NCBI GenBank assembly: GCA_963969345.1 | Contig: OZ017767.1 | Location: forward strand, 7,964,739-8,028,738 | DNA: 64,000 bases | DNA from: Turbatrix aceti | Taxonomy: Eukaryota > Nematoda > Chromadorea > Rhabditida > Panagrolaimidae | Reading direction: 5' to 3' | Part shown: positions 43,876-54,332 of the stretch, one piece after another | How positions within the stretch are numbered: position 1 is the first letter of the stretch | Layout: every line of letters begins with the position of its first letter | Notes under the pieces: generated by a model | What the model saw: only the letters and a program-made list of their open reading frames with translations | Databases searched by the model: none | Told to the model about the DNA's origin: nothing | Position numbers and translations under genes: made by a program

Positions 43876-44878
43876 ATGCTCGTGCTAGTGCCCGTGTCCA
43901 AGCCCAATTCCATTTTCTCAGTCGACTTCTTCGTCCTCGACGACCTCGTCCAACGCATGGTCATCCGTGCCGCCCCCTGGCACACGATCAATTGCCTAAG
44001 CGTTATCCCAGATCTATCATCATTCGTCCAAAAACTGCGGGGAATACCGGTTGAACTCATCGAAATAAATTTTTCTCCTGAGGATACCTATTTTTTTGTC
44101 TACCAGCACATCATGTTTGGTTCAAGAAAGTTGAACCATCCAACAAAGGTTACTCGAAAGCCGTCTAACTTGTCATCACTGAGTCCCCTCACTGTTTGTT
44201 TATTATCGTTCGGAAAAGGCAAAAAGAAACTGGATTTCCTGAAAAATCTTGTAAAATGGTGTCCAGAAGGTATTGAAATTCTCTACGCGATTTTGACTCC
44301 CGAAGAGTTTACCTACCTGATTTTACCTGGGTGCAGGAAGGTCAAGATTGTCAGGTGCACTATCAGTGGAGATAAACTGAATATCTTTGATGTTGTGCAT
44401 CTTTTTGCTTATGCAATCCATCTAACGTAAGTTTTTAAACTTTAAAAAAAAACTGCTCGTTAACGTTGACCTTCTAAAGTTATACTTACGGTAAAATTTT
44501 CAGCCTACATTTCGAGAACAAAAAATTCTACACCAAAGACATCCAAGCACTTATCCAGGCTAGATCCAATTTTGTGTCCAGCGAACCAATTAGCACGATT
44601 GAGATTCACAATGTCGACAACCGCGTGGATCCAAAAGATATCTTTGATCTTTATCCGGTAAGATTTTTAACTGTATTTACTGTAGACGAAATGTTTTGAC
44701 GTGTTTGCAGTCAGGAAAACAACTTGCGATCGTCACCGTATATTTTGACGACTTCATCGGCGAAGAAACCATGCAGCGATTTCGCGAGGCGTTCAAGACT
44801 TACGACAAAAACGCCACATTCGACATCAAGCCACGTTACTTATCCATGCGATATATTAGGAAACCTAGATATGTTTAG
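43876..44878 (+). CDS. Uncharacterised three-exon protein
   Basis: Exons 43876-44426, 44504-44657 and 44711-44878 join in phase through GTAAGT, GTAAGA and TTTCAG/TTGCAG sites to 290 residues; AATAAA follows at 44895-44900, supporting the 3' end. No transmembrane segment or signal peptide. The sequence alternates hydrophobic strands and short helices (FLKNLVKWCPEGIEILYA, KVKIVRCTISGDKLNIFDV, TLHFENKKFY, STIEIHNVDNRVDPKDIFDLYP) in a repeating fashion like the leucine-rich or FTH-like C-terminal parts of nematode F-box proteins, with a possible degenerate F-box at the N-terminus. That comparison is only impressionistic. Likely lineage-specific. Confidence 0.7.
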
Positions 44879-44900
44879 ATTTATTTTTGAAATGAATAAA

Positions 44901-45797
44901 AATTATTTTTACAGACATGTATCGTACATATAACTGATGCGGTACTTTCGCGCGGAACCGATTGGAACCCGTAATTGTCAGGCTCCAAATTCGAAATTTT
45001 TCGGTAAACTGAGAAATTGTTTTGTATTTAAAATTTTAATATTATACTTTTGTGATGTGACCATTTTTCTGGAATTTTGAATATTCGTATCCGGAATTTT
45101 CGGGTAACCGGTCACAAATTTGAAATTTTAAGTAAACTGCGCTTGTAAATGTGTTTAATATTTTCCAATATTAAAAAAAAATCGAAACAATTTTTGGGAT
45201 TTTCAAATACCCGGACACGAAAACCCGGAATTTAGTGTCGGGTATCCGACAAAACTGTCGCCTCGTAGCTCAACATAGTTCAAAGGATTATTTGCATGTT
45301 GAATCCAGGAAATGCGACAACGCGATACAGTTTATTTCCAAAGCCACGTGCAAATCTACAAAAAAGGACCCCATTCAAATTTTATCTCATGAATATCCAA
45401 AAGACAACTAATAAGGCAACGAGACATTCTTCGGTTGTTTTGTGCGTCCGCGTGTGATTCTCTCCTCGCGTCGTCGACTTCAGTTTGCGAGGTGAGCTGT
45501 GCGCTGGGATCAGGCAGTCCGGATCATTCTTACGCGCATCCCCCAAAAACCCGACCCCCCGCCCGCGTAGCACAAAAACTGTGTGAATGCGGCAATTTTG
45601 TGCCGGATTTTTTGGCTCGCCAAAAGCCATGCAAGCTTTTTCGGCAAAAGATAACGTGGATAACTAAAAGTTGCGTTCGCGTATGCCCCACCTTTTTTGC
45701 ATATCCCATCAGCCCTCAGTTGAGTATAAGGTGAGCAAAGTCGTTTCACACAACTCCACTGATTACATTTTTCCCCTCTGGACTGATCTGACTCCGC
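44901..45797. other. Intergenic, upstream of the first SDR gene
   Basis: 44940-45250 contains scattered CCGGAATTT / GGTAACCGG / CCCGGACACG motifs that look like a decayed repeat. TATAAGG at 45727-45733 lies about 70 bases before the SDR start codon and could be its TATA box. A GTCGC...GCGAC pair at 45258-45319 was considered and rejected as a tRNA. Confidence 0.4.
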
Positions 45798-47418
45798 ATG
45801 CGTTCTATCCGAGTCGCCACCACCCTTCCGCGCCTCCTCGCAACCCCTGCCGTGCCTTCACGATGCCTCGTTTCAGCATCCGTCCTCCAGCGTAGAAACG
45901 CCAGTGACAACATGCCTGGGAAATCGCTCTCTTCGACAGTGTCTGGCCATGTCGAACACGCTAAAGCCGCAATGCTGCCCGCCTTCGCAGCTCTCAACAA
46001 CTACATCGCCGAAGTCGGACCTTGCAAGTTTGCCGCTGGTCTTCTGGCCGCTTCGATTCCGACGTACTACACGTTCCGGTACATTCGTGAGCTCTTCACG
46101 CTCAGCGACCTCCAGAATCGCGCTGTCTTCATCACTGGATGCGATACCGGATTCGGTCACCTACTTGCCCTAAAGTGTGCCAAGAATGGCCTGCCTGTCT
46201 TCGCTGCTGTTCTCACCGATGAGGTTGGTTGAGGGGAAATGGCCAGACACTGTCGAAGAGACAAAATGCATAAAACTGACAAACGAAGGACATAAAAATT
46301 CATAGGATAGAAGATGAAGAAAAAAACTGAGGGTATTTCGATTTCTGGAAAAAGAAAACTGCGTTCTGTAGAATCTCGCCACGAAAGTTGTCAGATTTGT
46401 TACTTTCTTACGGTACGAAAAACAAAAAACTGGTATCCTTTCTCTGTACATTTGGTAGTATAATCCCGACACGAAAAGTACGCTTTTGTTATTTTCGTTA
46501 TCAGATTTCTCGTTTTTTATTACTTTTTTACGGTACTTTTTTAAAATTCTCGTTACGTTCGTTTTTTTTTCATTTCAGGGCGCTGCCAACCTCCAAAGAG
46601 CCAGCCGTGGCTTCAAGGGCACTCTCCACACCATCAAGGTCGATGTCCGCAACGATGAATCGTTCGCTCAGGCTGTCAAGTTCGTCGAATCGAAGCTCCA
46701 TCACCATCAAAGTTTTATTTTGCAATTTTTTGAGTTTTTTGATTGTTTACGATTTTTTTCAGAGCTGTGGGCCATCGTGAACAACGCTGGCATCGCCATC
46801 TTCGAAGGCCCGGATGACTGGACTTCAATTGAAACGCACAAACTCGTGTTCGACATCAACACGCTTGGCCTCGTCCGCGGCGTCAAGGCCTTCCTGCCGA
46901 TGCTCAAGGAGTCGCAAGGCCGCATCCTCAACTGCACATCTGTCCTCGGACGTTTCGGCATCCAGGGTCTCAGCTCGTACGTTGTGAGCAAATTCGCCGG
47001 AGAAGGCTATACCGATGTGCTTCGCCGCGAACTTCGTCACTTCGGAATCACCTGCCACCTCTTCGAGCCTGGATTCTTCAAGACCGCTGTCATCCCGACG
47101 GACAAGCTCAAGGCTCAGGTCGACAAGGCCTGGGCGAGACTTCCTGCCCACGTCAAGGATCAGTACGGCGAGGATTACTACCGTAAGTACGTCGAGTACT
47201 ACATTGGCGCCAGCAACAATGCCTCGCTCAACGTCAGCTGGGTCGTCGACCAGTACTACCACGGCATTACCGCCAAGTATCCGCGTAACCGTTACCAGTC
47301 GGGATACGATTGTCTCTTCAAGTTTATTCCCTTCACTTTTTGTCCCACCTGGTTCCAGGACTTTGCCTACCGCCAACTTCTCCCTGACCACGTTCCCGCT
47401 GTCGCTCGTCGCGGTTAG
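45798..47418 (+). CDS. Short-chain dehydrogenase/reductase (dhs/RDH-like), copy 1
   Basis: NAD(P)-dependent oxidoreductase of the retinol/17-beta-hydroxysteroid dehydrogenase-like (SDR9C-type) group. Exons 45798-46223, 46579-46711 and 46763-47418 give 404 residues. Cofactor motif ITGCDTGFG, structural NNAG, catalytic Ser in NCTSVLG and YVVSK for the Tyr/Lys pair are all present. A hydrophobic segment (FAAGLLAASIPTYY) before the Rossmann fold suggests membrane anchoring. The first ~38 residues (Arg-rich, no acidic residues until ASD) look like a mitochondrial presequence and are absent from copy 2; the alternative start at 45912 (MPGKS) aligns with the copy 2 start. Donors are GTTGGT and GTTTTA, the latter weak. 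AATAAA at 47530. Tandem duplicate of the gene at 49413. Confidence 0.93.
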
Positions 47419-48127
47419 TTAGGTCGGGTGATGGTCGTCGCCTTGTTTGGAATCCATCACAACTGGTGACTTCAAAATTTTACTAATTCGAGTGTGTATT
47501 ACGCATTTTTTTCTGTATTTAGTGATGAGAATAAATTTTTGATTGAATCTAGTAATATTGGGTAAACTGATATCAATCTTTGGATGTTTGTTCGAAGAAC
47601 ACGCGAAGATCAGGTGGACAGGTGAATGAAAAAAATACGAAGTGCAATGCGCTTTTTCTGTTCATTCATCAATCAAGGAACGATCACTGTGGTTCCTCAC
47701 CGGTTGATCTCCGGGTTAACTATGCTTTTCAAAAAACTGGGGGACTTGAGTGACTAAAGGGTTGTAAACTGTCTATTTCTTTGACTGTGACATTTTTTAA
47801 AATAAAAGTATTTTAAAACCACCTGGGCCCAGGCTATCACAACTGAGGTTAGATTGCTGCGTTCTTGCGTCATCTCGCAGGCAAACGCTCACAATTTTAC
47901 TCGCAAGCAAGCCAGTGTCCCAGCCAGCTCCCCTGTCTACCTCAAACCAACCAAACGCAAACGATTTTGTTGCGTTTGTGTGGTTTTTTTGTTTTACAAA
48001 ATAAATAATAACTGAACGTGCTTATTAATGGGACGAATTGGATAGTTTTAACTGAAGTAGGTTCCTGCGGTCTAAATAGTTCATGTATCAAGCACCCCAA
48101 GTGTCACTGACATTTTCTGGTGTCAGC
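47419..48127. other. Intergenic between the SDR copies
   Basis: 3' flank of copy 1 (polyadenylation signal AATAAA at 47530-47535) and upstream of copy 2. No coding sequence or recognisable repeat. Confidence 0.4.
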
Positions 48128-48508
48128 TATAAATTTTCCCGGATGGGGTTAGAGTCAAGTCAGCAAGCTGGCAACAGCAGCCTCGATGACGGCCGTGTTC
48201 GTCGTCATCGAGGGCGCGAGCGAGCGAGTGAGCGCGCGCATGTCCGGCTGGCCTGACTTTTAGAAAAAAAACGGCAAGTCGCCTTCGTATTTGCCTGCTG
48301 CTCGCAATTTCTCTATTCATTTTGTAGCGCCGCCGCCGCAGCCGCAGCAGAAGCAAACTAGAGGCAAGGCGAGGCGCCGCTCGTTCGCTTTCCCTCTCCT
48401 CTCCTCTCACATTGCTGCTGCTTGTGGCGGTGTGGTGCGTCTTGCTAGCCTGCCTAGCTCACTGAGACTGAGGCACCAGCAGCAAGAACGCAAGAAGAAC
48501 GTTGCTAT
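48128..48508 (+). promoter_or_regulatory. TATA box and non-coding first exon of SDR copy 2
   Basis: TATAAAT at 48128-48134 is followed by a GC-rich leader (about 48158-48508) that ends at a GTAAGC donor (48509); the partner acceptor TTTTTTTAG at 49390 precedes the start codon by 22 bases. The leader contains GCC/GCA repeats, a short upstream open frame and a perfect 11-bp hairpin (CCTCGATGACG at 48181-48191 with its complement at 48203-48213). Confidence 0.6.
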
Positions 48509-49390
48509 GTAAGCCATGTGCGCTGTCGTTTCTCTGGGTCTCTGTTATCGACTGTGAAATAAAAACTGCAGTTTTTATGTTTTTTAGGTTTACTTGTTTT
48601 TTCCCTCTTGTTAACTGTGAATTCACTGCCATGTTACCTAAATTTCCGCACGCAAAGTCATAAAAGGCTTACCTATCGAAAAAAAACTAATGAACGCGCA
48701 TTTTTTTCGCAGAAATAAACGCATTCTTCCGTAAGTGATTTATTCCACAAGTTTTTTACTTCACGCAGCGCGTAGGGTACCTACCAGACTACAAAGAGGA
48801 AGCAAAGTGTCTTTTATCGCCCCCTAGGTCGCAGTTTCCTATCAAAAGTCAAAAACACTGTCTGTTTATACGCCGAGCCCTAATAATCACTATTTTTCAT
48901 TCGAAAATCGTTTGTTTTCACGTAAAAGAAATAAATTACGATTATTAGATGCCATAAAAGCAAAAAAAACTGAAGTAAATGATGCTTTTGATAATTGCAC
49001 GCAGCGCAATCGTGTCGGGACTTTTTTTTATCGTAATAAAAAGACATAAACAGCCTTGTTTTGTGTGCATTCGTATTTTTTTCTTCTTCCAATTTTGATA
49101 AGCGGCTGGTTCTCTGCTTTGGTCTTCAGTCGGGAGAAAATGGGTAGAGTCATACCTTTGTTAACCCTTTTATGGCAGTGAACGTGACTGACTCTATCGA
49201 TTTTCGAATTGCCTACGTTGACTTTTGTCCATTTTTTGTCTAATGAGAAATAGGAATAAAACTGAGGTCTAACAGTGAAAATGGGGATGTTGCGAACTCG
49301 CGAGGCTTGTTGTTTTTATATTGATCGTAATTGTAACTGTATTTGTGAAATCTCGAATTTTAGGCTACGTTTTATATCGTTTTTTTTAGG
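48509..49390 (+). other. Leader intron of SDR copy 2
   Basis: About 880 bases between the inferred donor GTAAGC and acceptor TTTTTTTAG. AT-rich, no recognisable element or coding remnant. Confidence 0.45.
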
Positions 49391-49412
49391 TTTCTGATAA
49401 ACTCAACGAGTA

Positions 49413-52228
49413 ATGCCGTCGTCTGCCGTCGAATCCGTCAAAGCCGCAGTTGCACCGGTCCTCGAGACGGTCAACAAGGTGATCGCTGACGTTGGACCTG
49501 TCAAGCTTGCCGCTGGACTCCTCGCTGCGTCTGTGCCGACGTACTACACGTTCCGGTACATCCGTGAGCTCTTCACGCTCAGCGACCTCCCGAACCGTGC
49601 TGTCTTCATCACGGGCTGCGACACCGGCTTCGGCTACTTCCTCGCTCTCAAGTGCGCCAAGAACGGTCTTCCCGTCTTCGCTGGTGTTCTCACCGATGAG
49701 GTTGGTTGAGGGGAAATGGAAAAAAATGGTCAAAAACTGCGAAAAAACAGATAGAGAATGAGAAAAAAACTGTTGTGATAAATATTAGGAAGATTGAAAA
49801 AAATGTATGAAAACGGGAAGAAAACAAAAAACAGGTTAGAAAATGAACAGAAGTATTATACATTGGTTGGCTCTACGACAGTTCCGCGAACTTGACATTT
49901 GCGCGGACTTGCCATTTCCGCGAAAGACAATTCCGCGGGCTTGCCATTTGCGCGGAAGTCAATTCCGCGAAGGACAATTCCGCGGAGGACAATTCCGCGG
50001 AGGACAATTCAGCGGACTTGCCAATTACGCGAATCTTGAGACCAAGACGAGTCAGGTGAGGCGCGTGCGCACTGAGATATCTCAAAGCGAAATCTAGCAT
50101 TTTCGTTGCAGGAGAATGCATTTTCATTCATGTTTTCCATTTTTGATAATAGTTTTCGTTGTAGGAGCATCAGAATTTGAATTTTTGACTTTTTTTCACC
50201 GTTTGCATCCCTTTTCAGTCGTCTTTTCTTATTTTTCGTTCTTTTAAAATCGTTTTTTTCGCTTTTTTGTTGCTTTTTTCGGTGTTTAATGATCAATGGC
50301 CATCAGAGACGGGCTACAGGCGGGAGGAGGACAGGAGAGAGAGTCAAGGAGCGAGTCAGGGAGCGAGTCCTTTATTGGGTCTTGGATCATGCTTATATAC
50401 ACATCGGTATGCTAATTAGATAGATAGGTAAGACAGGTGTGGGCAGTAAGGGAAGAGGACGTGAGGACGTCAAATAGGAAGGTGAAAACACGAGAAGAAA
50501 CCTGCTTTGTGTTTTTAGGCAAATGATAGCAGTAATCAGTTAGAAACAAAAAAATGCTTAATCTGTGGTTTCATTTTCATTTCCGTACAATGGACTTCCG
50601 GGTGGGCGTCCATGGTATGGTACGACGAGAAAACAACTTTTTGGGGCAATCTGAGAAGACCGACATAAAACTCCGAAGCAAAAACGAATGAAAATGAAGA
50701 GAAAGGCAAAAAAAAATTTAAAACTTTAAACGGTCGACTCCCAAAGCGAAAAAAACGATTTTAAAAGAACGAAAAATAAGAAAAGACGACTGAAAAGGAA
50801 TGCAAACGGTGAAAAAAGTCAAAAATTCAAATTCTGATGCTCCTACAACGAAAACTATTATCAAAAATGGAAAAAATGAATGAAAATGCATTCTCCTGCA
50901 ACGAAAATGCTAGATTTCGCTTTGAGACATCTCAGTGCGCACGCGCCTCACCTGAGTCTCTTGGTCTCAAGATTCGCGTAATTGGCAAGTCCGCTGAATT
51001 GTCCTCCGCGGAATTGTCCTCCGCGGAATTGTCCTTCGCGGAATTGGCCAGTCCGCGCAAATGGCAAGCCCGCGGAATTGTCGTTCGCGGAAGTGACTCA
51101 CCACGACATTGGCTCCGTTGCTTTGTAAATTCTCGACACGAAAATTGTACATTGATACGTTTTTGTTATTTTCGTTGCAAGATTTCTTGTTGAGTTTATT
51201 ACTTTATTACGGTGCTTTTGGAAGTTACTTGTTACGTTTGACTGAGTATTGGTTACGTTTGGTATAATCTTGGCACGAAAGTTTTACGGTTGTATCTTTT
51301 GGTTATTTTCGTTAGAAGATTTGTTTCTTGGCTTATTATTTTTACTTTTTTACGGTACTTTTTAATGTTACGTTCGTTTTCCTTTTCAGGGCGCGACCAA
51401 CTTGGAAAACGCGAGCCGTGGACTGAAGGGCGTTCTTCGCACCATCAAGGTCGATGTCCGCTCTGATGAATCGGTCAACGCTGCCGCCAAGTACGTCGAG
51501 GACAACCTCCAGCCTGGACAAAGTTGGTTTTTTGGTGTTTTTTTGAAAAAAAGGTGTAATTTTCCATTTTTTCAGAACTTTGGGCCATCGTGAACAACGC
51601 TGGCATCGCCATCTTCGAAGGCCCAGATGAGTGGACTTCCCTGGCGACTTACCAGCTCGTCATCGACATCAACACCGTTGGCATCGTCCGCGGCGTCCAC
51701 GCTTTCCTCCCCCTTCTCAAGGAATCCAAGGGTCGCATCGTCAACATGACCTCTGTCCTCGGCCGTTTCGGCATCCAGGGTCTGTCGACCTACGTTGCGA
51801 GCAAGTTTGCCGCTGAGGGCTATACCGATGTCATTCGCCGCGAACTCCGTCACTTCGGAATCACCTGCCACATCCTTGAGCCCGGATTCTTCAAGACCGC
51901 TGTCATCCCGACCGACAAGCTCAAGGCTCAGGTCGAAAAGGCCTGGGAGAGACTTCCCGCCAACGTCAAGGGCCAGTACGGCGATGATTACTACCGTAAG
52001 TACGTCGAGTACTACATCGGCGCCAGCAACAATGCCTCGCTCAACGTTGACTGGGTCGTCAACCAGTACTACCACAGCATCACCGGCGCATATCCCCGCA
52101 ACCGCTACCAGCCTGGCTACGACGCTCTCTTCAAGCTGATTCCGTACACCTTCCTCCCGACGTGGCTTCAGGACTTTGCCTACCGTCAACTTCTCCCCGA
52201 CCACGTTCCCGCTGTTGCTCGTCGCTGA
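49413..52228 (+). CDS. Short-chain dehydrogenase/reductase (dhs/RDH-like), copy 2
   Basis: Exons 49413-49700, 51390-51522 and 51576-52228 give 357 residues with the same structure and motifs as copy 1: ITGCDTGFG, NNAG, NMTSVLG and YVASK. The putative membrane segment is VKLAAGLLAASVPTYYTFRY. It lacks the presequence-like extension of copy 1. The C-terminal 200 residues are nearly identical between copies, including KTAVIPTDKLKAQV and YIGASNNASLN. Both first donors are GTTGGT. Intron 1 is 1.69 kb because of a foldback insertion; the remaining intron DNA (51120-51389) resembles intron 1 of copy 1. Substrate is unknown; family members act on retinoids, steroids or lipids. Confidence 0.94.
49878..51096. 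mobile_element. Foldback element with CCGCGGAATT subterminal repeats in SDR2 intron 1
   Basis: Left arm about 49878-50262 and right arm about 50744-51096 are near-perfect reverse complements. The outer part of each arm is an array of short units such as ACAATTCCGCGGAGG and TTGCCATTTGCGCGGA; the inner parts share ATGCATTTTCATTCATG and TGATGCTCCTACAACGAAAA. The central 480 bases are unique and GC-richer (AGGAGCGAGTCAGGGAGCGAG, CTTATATACACATCGG), with no clear open frame. Structure is that of a foldback transposon; target duplication not found. Confidence 0.8.
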
Positions 52229-52492
52229 GTTGCTCGTTGGCTGATGCACGATGCGATCCGATGCGCTATGGTATCTCCGATTATTTTCGATTCATTTGGA
52301 TTAGTCCAATAATTTTCATTTTCATCTTTTTGATTTCTACATGGTATTTAGAACTTGTAGCCATTTATTGGATGTCTTTGACAGTTTTGTTAATTAATTA
52401 AGTTGTCAAGTAATTTGTCAATGATCTTTTTTCATGTTTTTCGATTATAAAATCGTAATTCGATGAATTTGGTGATTTATGGGTTTTTTGGG

Positions 52493-53090
52493 GTGTTAGT
52501 TTACATTTCGGATTTTTTTTGTGAAATTTTGCTAAAAAAGTTGTTTTCACTATGGAAAGTTTTTACGGTAAAATTCACCTGCCTGAGCATCTACTGGCAG
52601 AGTTACAATTGCCGAAAATCGTATTTTTATCATTTTGACAATTTTTGGCATGTTGTACCTAAAAATTTACGGTATTTCGAAAGCCAGGTTATATTTTGAT
52701 GGACACGTGATTTTTGATGGATTATCCGAAGAAAATATAAAAATATAGTGTTATCACTTTGAAAAATGCTGAAAATTGCAAAAAAATTCACAATGGCAAC
52801 ATTTTTTTAGCGTTTTTCAAAGTGATAACCCTACATTTTTATAATTTTTTCGGATTCTCCATCAAGAATTAGGATGTTGATTAAAACATAACCGGACTTT
52901 GAAAATGCCGTAATTTTTTAGGTACAGCATGTCAAAAATTGTCAAAAATGCAAAAACGCGATTTTCGACAAGCGAAACTCTGCCAGATTGCTTCAGGCAA
53001 GTGAATTTTACGGTAAAAAATTTTCATAGTAAAACCCACCTTTTGGCGAAATTTCATAAAAAATTTTCTAAATGTTGTTTGACACAGTTT
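52493..53090. mobile_element. Foldback element, family 1 copy D
   Basis: Imperfect inverted repeat sharing the family 1 blocks TTTTTACGGTAAAATTCACC, ATTTTTGGCATGTTGTACCT and a central TTTTTCAAAGTGATAACCCT. Termini are degraded and no target duplication is visible. It lies between SDR copy 2 and the heat-shock gene. Confidence 0.7.
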
Positions 53091-53377
53091 TTTACAAGTA
53101 GCCAGAAAATGGGGGGAGTGCACTTTCGCGCATTGTCTGCCTGCACGCGTCCGGCGTGAAAGTGCACCTGCCCACGTAAATGTGTATTCGACTGCCGACC
53201 ACGAACCGCCGATTCACTCACCTCAGTGCGGATTCGATTAGTCACCACCCCCGAAAATCACTCCGAAACAACCCGAAAAACCCCTGGCGTATGTTTTTCG
53301 AGTTTTTTCGACGACCCATCGACCCAGCACTGTTTGTGTTTGTGTTTGTAAATCGGCTTATCGCCCCCGGACACGTC

Positions 53378-53385
53378 CGGAAGCT
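53378..53385. promoter_or_regulatory. Possible heat-shock element upstream of the hsp20 gene
   Basis: GAAGCTTC within CCGGAAGCTTCCACC is a perfect tail-to-tail pair of nGAAn units, the minimal heat-shock factor site, 110 bases before the start codon. CATAAAA at 53399-53405 may serve as the TATA box. A third GAA unit is not obvious, so strength is uncertain. Confidence 0.4.
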
Positions 53386-53495
53386 TCCACCAACACTCGC
53401 ATAAAACTCCGCTCACCGGCGTAGATTTTCTCCACAGCCTCCGACAGTCGAGGTTACGTCAAATCAAGCTGCAGCACCGCTCCGAACGCCGCGAA

Positions 53496-54332
53496 ATGTC
53501 CTCTCTTCGCCGTTATCGACAGTATCGGGATCCTTTATTTTCGCCCTTTTTCCCGTCCCGTTTCTTCGACGATGCTGAGTTTGATCGGCCTCTCCAGGCT
53601 CCGTATTGGGCTGATAAGACCCTCTTGGACGGTCACCGTCTGGGAGAGACTGTTGGCGACGTCGTCAGCGCACCTGACACCTTCAAGGTCGAAATCGACG
53701 TCTCGCAGTTTCAGCCGGAGGAGCTGAAAGTCAATGTTGTCGATAATCAGGTCGTTATCGAAGGAAACCACGACGAGAAGGACGACAAGTACGGAAAGGT
53801 GGGTCTTTGAACGAAAATGAACAAATTTTGTTCCAGAACTTTCAAAAAAATGAAAGTTGTTTGAATTTGTGAACGTTGTTTACGATCACTTGGCTCTCGA
53901 CACGAAAGCGCTTTCTTTTGTAGGTTCTTGACACGAAAGAGATTTTCGTTTCAGAAATCAAATTAAAAAAATTGTATTACTTTCAGAACAAAAACAAAAA
54001 ATCGATGCGCGTGCGCATTTTTGGTTGCCAAACGGAAAAACTAAAACAACTCAAAAGTTTTCGTGTGGGGACCAAAAGCGCGCAAAAACGGTTTTTTTAT
54101 AATTTTCGTTTTGAGTTTCGTTTTTTTTTCATGTTTTGGGATTGGAACATCTTTGACGGATCATTTTTAGGTTGAACGCCATTTCATTCGCAAATACACT
54201 CTTCCCGCCAACACGAAGCCCGAAGAAGTAACATCCGAGCTCTCCCGCGAAGGCATCCTGACGGTGCAATCCGTGCGTCAGCCAGTCGAGGATTCCAAGG
54301 TTCGCAACATCCCTATCCAGCCTAAGAACTGA
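53496..54332 (+). CDS. Small heat-shock protein (HSP20/alpha-crystallin family)
   Basis: ATP-independent holdase chaperone that forms oligomers and binds unfolding proteins. Two exons, 53496-53798 and 54171-54332, give 154 residues. The N-terminal arm (RRYRQYRDPLFSPFFPSRFFDD) is aromatic-rich as in the family. The alpha-crystallin domain runs from about residue 62 (DTFKVEIDVSQFQPEELKVN) through [28 protein letters not shown] to SREGILTVQ. A C-terminal IPI motif (RNIPIQ), which docks into neighbouring subunits, is intact. The intron (53799-54170) splits the domain between K and VERHF. AATAAA at 54433 marks the 3' end. Confidence 0.95.

Noticed and set aside
45258..45319. tRNA-like string with GTCGC/GCGAC ends and TAGCTCA
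   Set aside because: Only 62 bases, a 5-bp outer stem, and the T-arm stem does not pair; not a credible tRNA.
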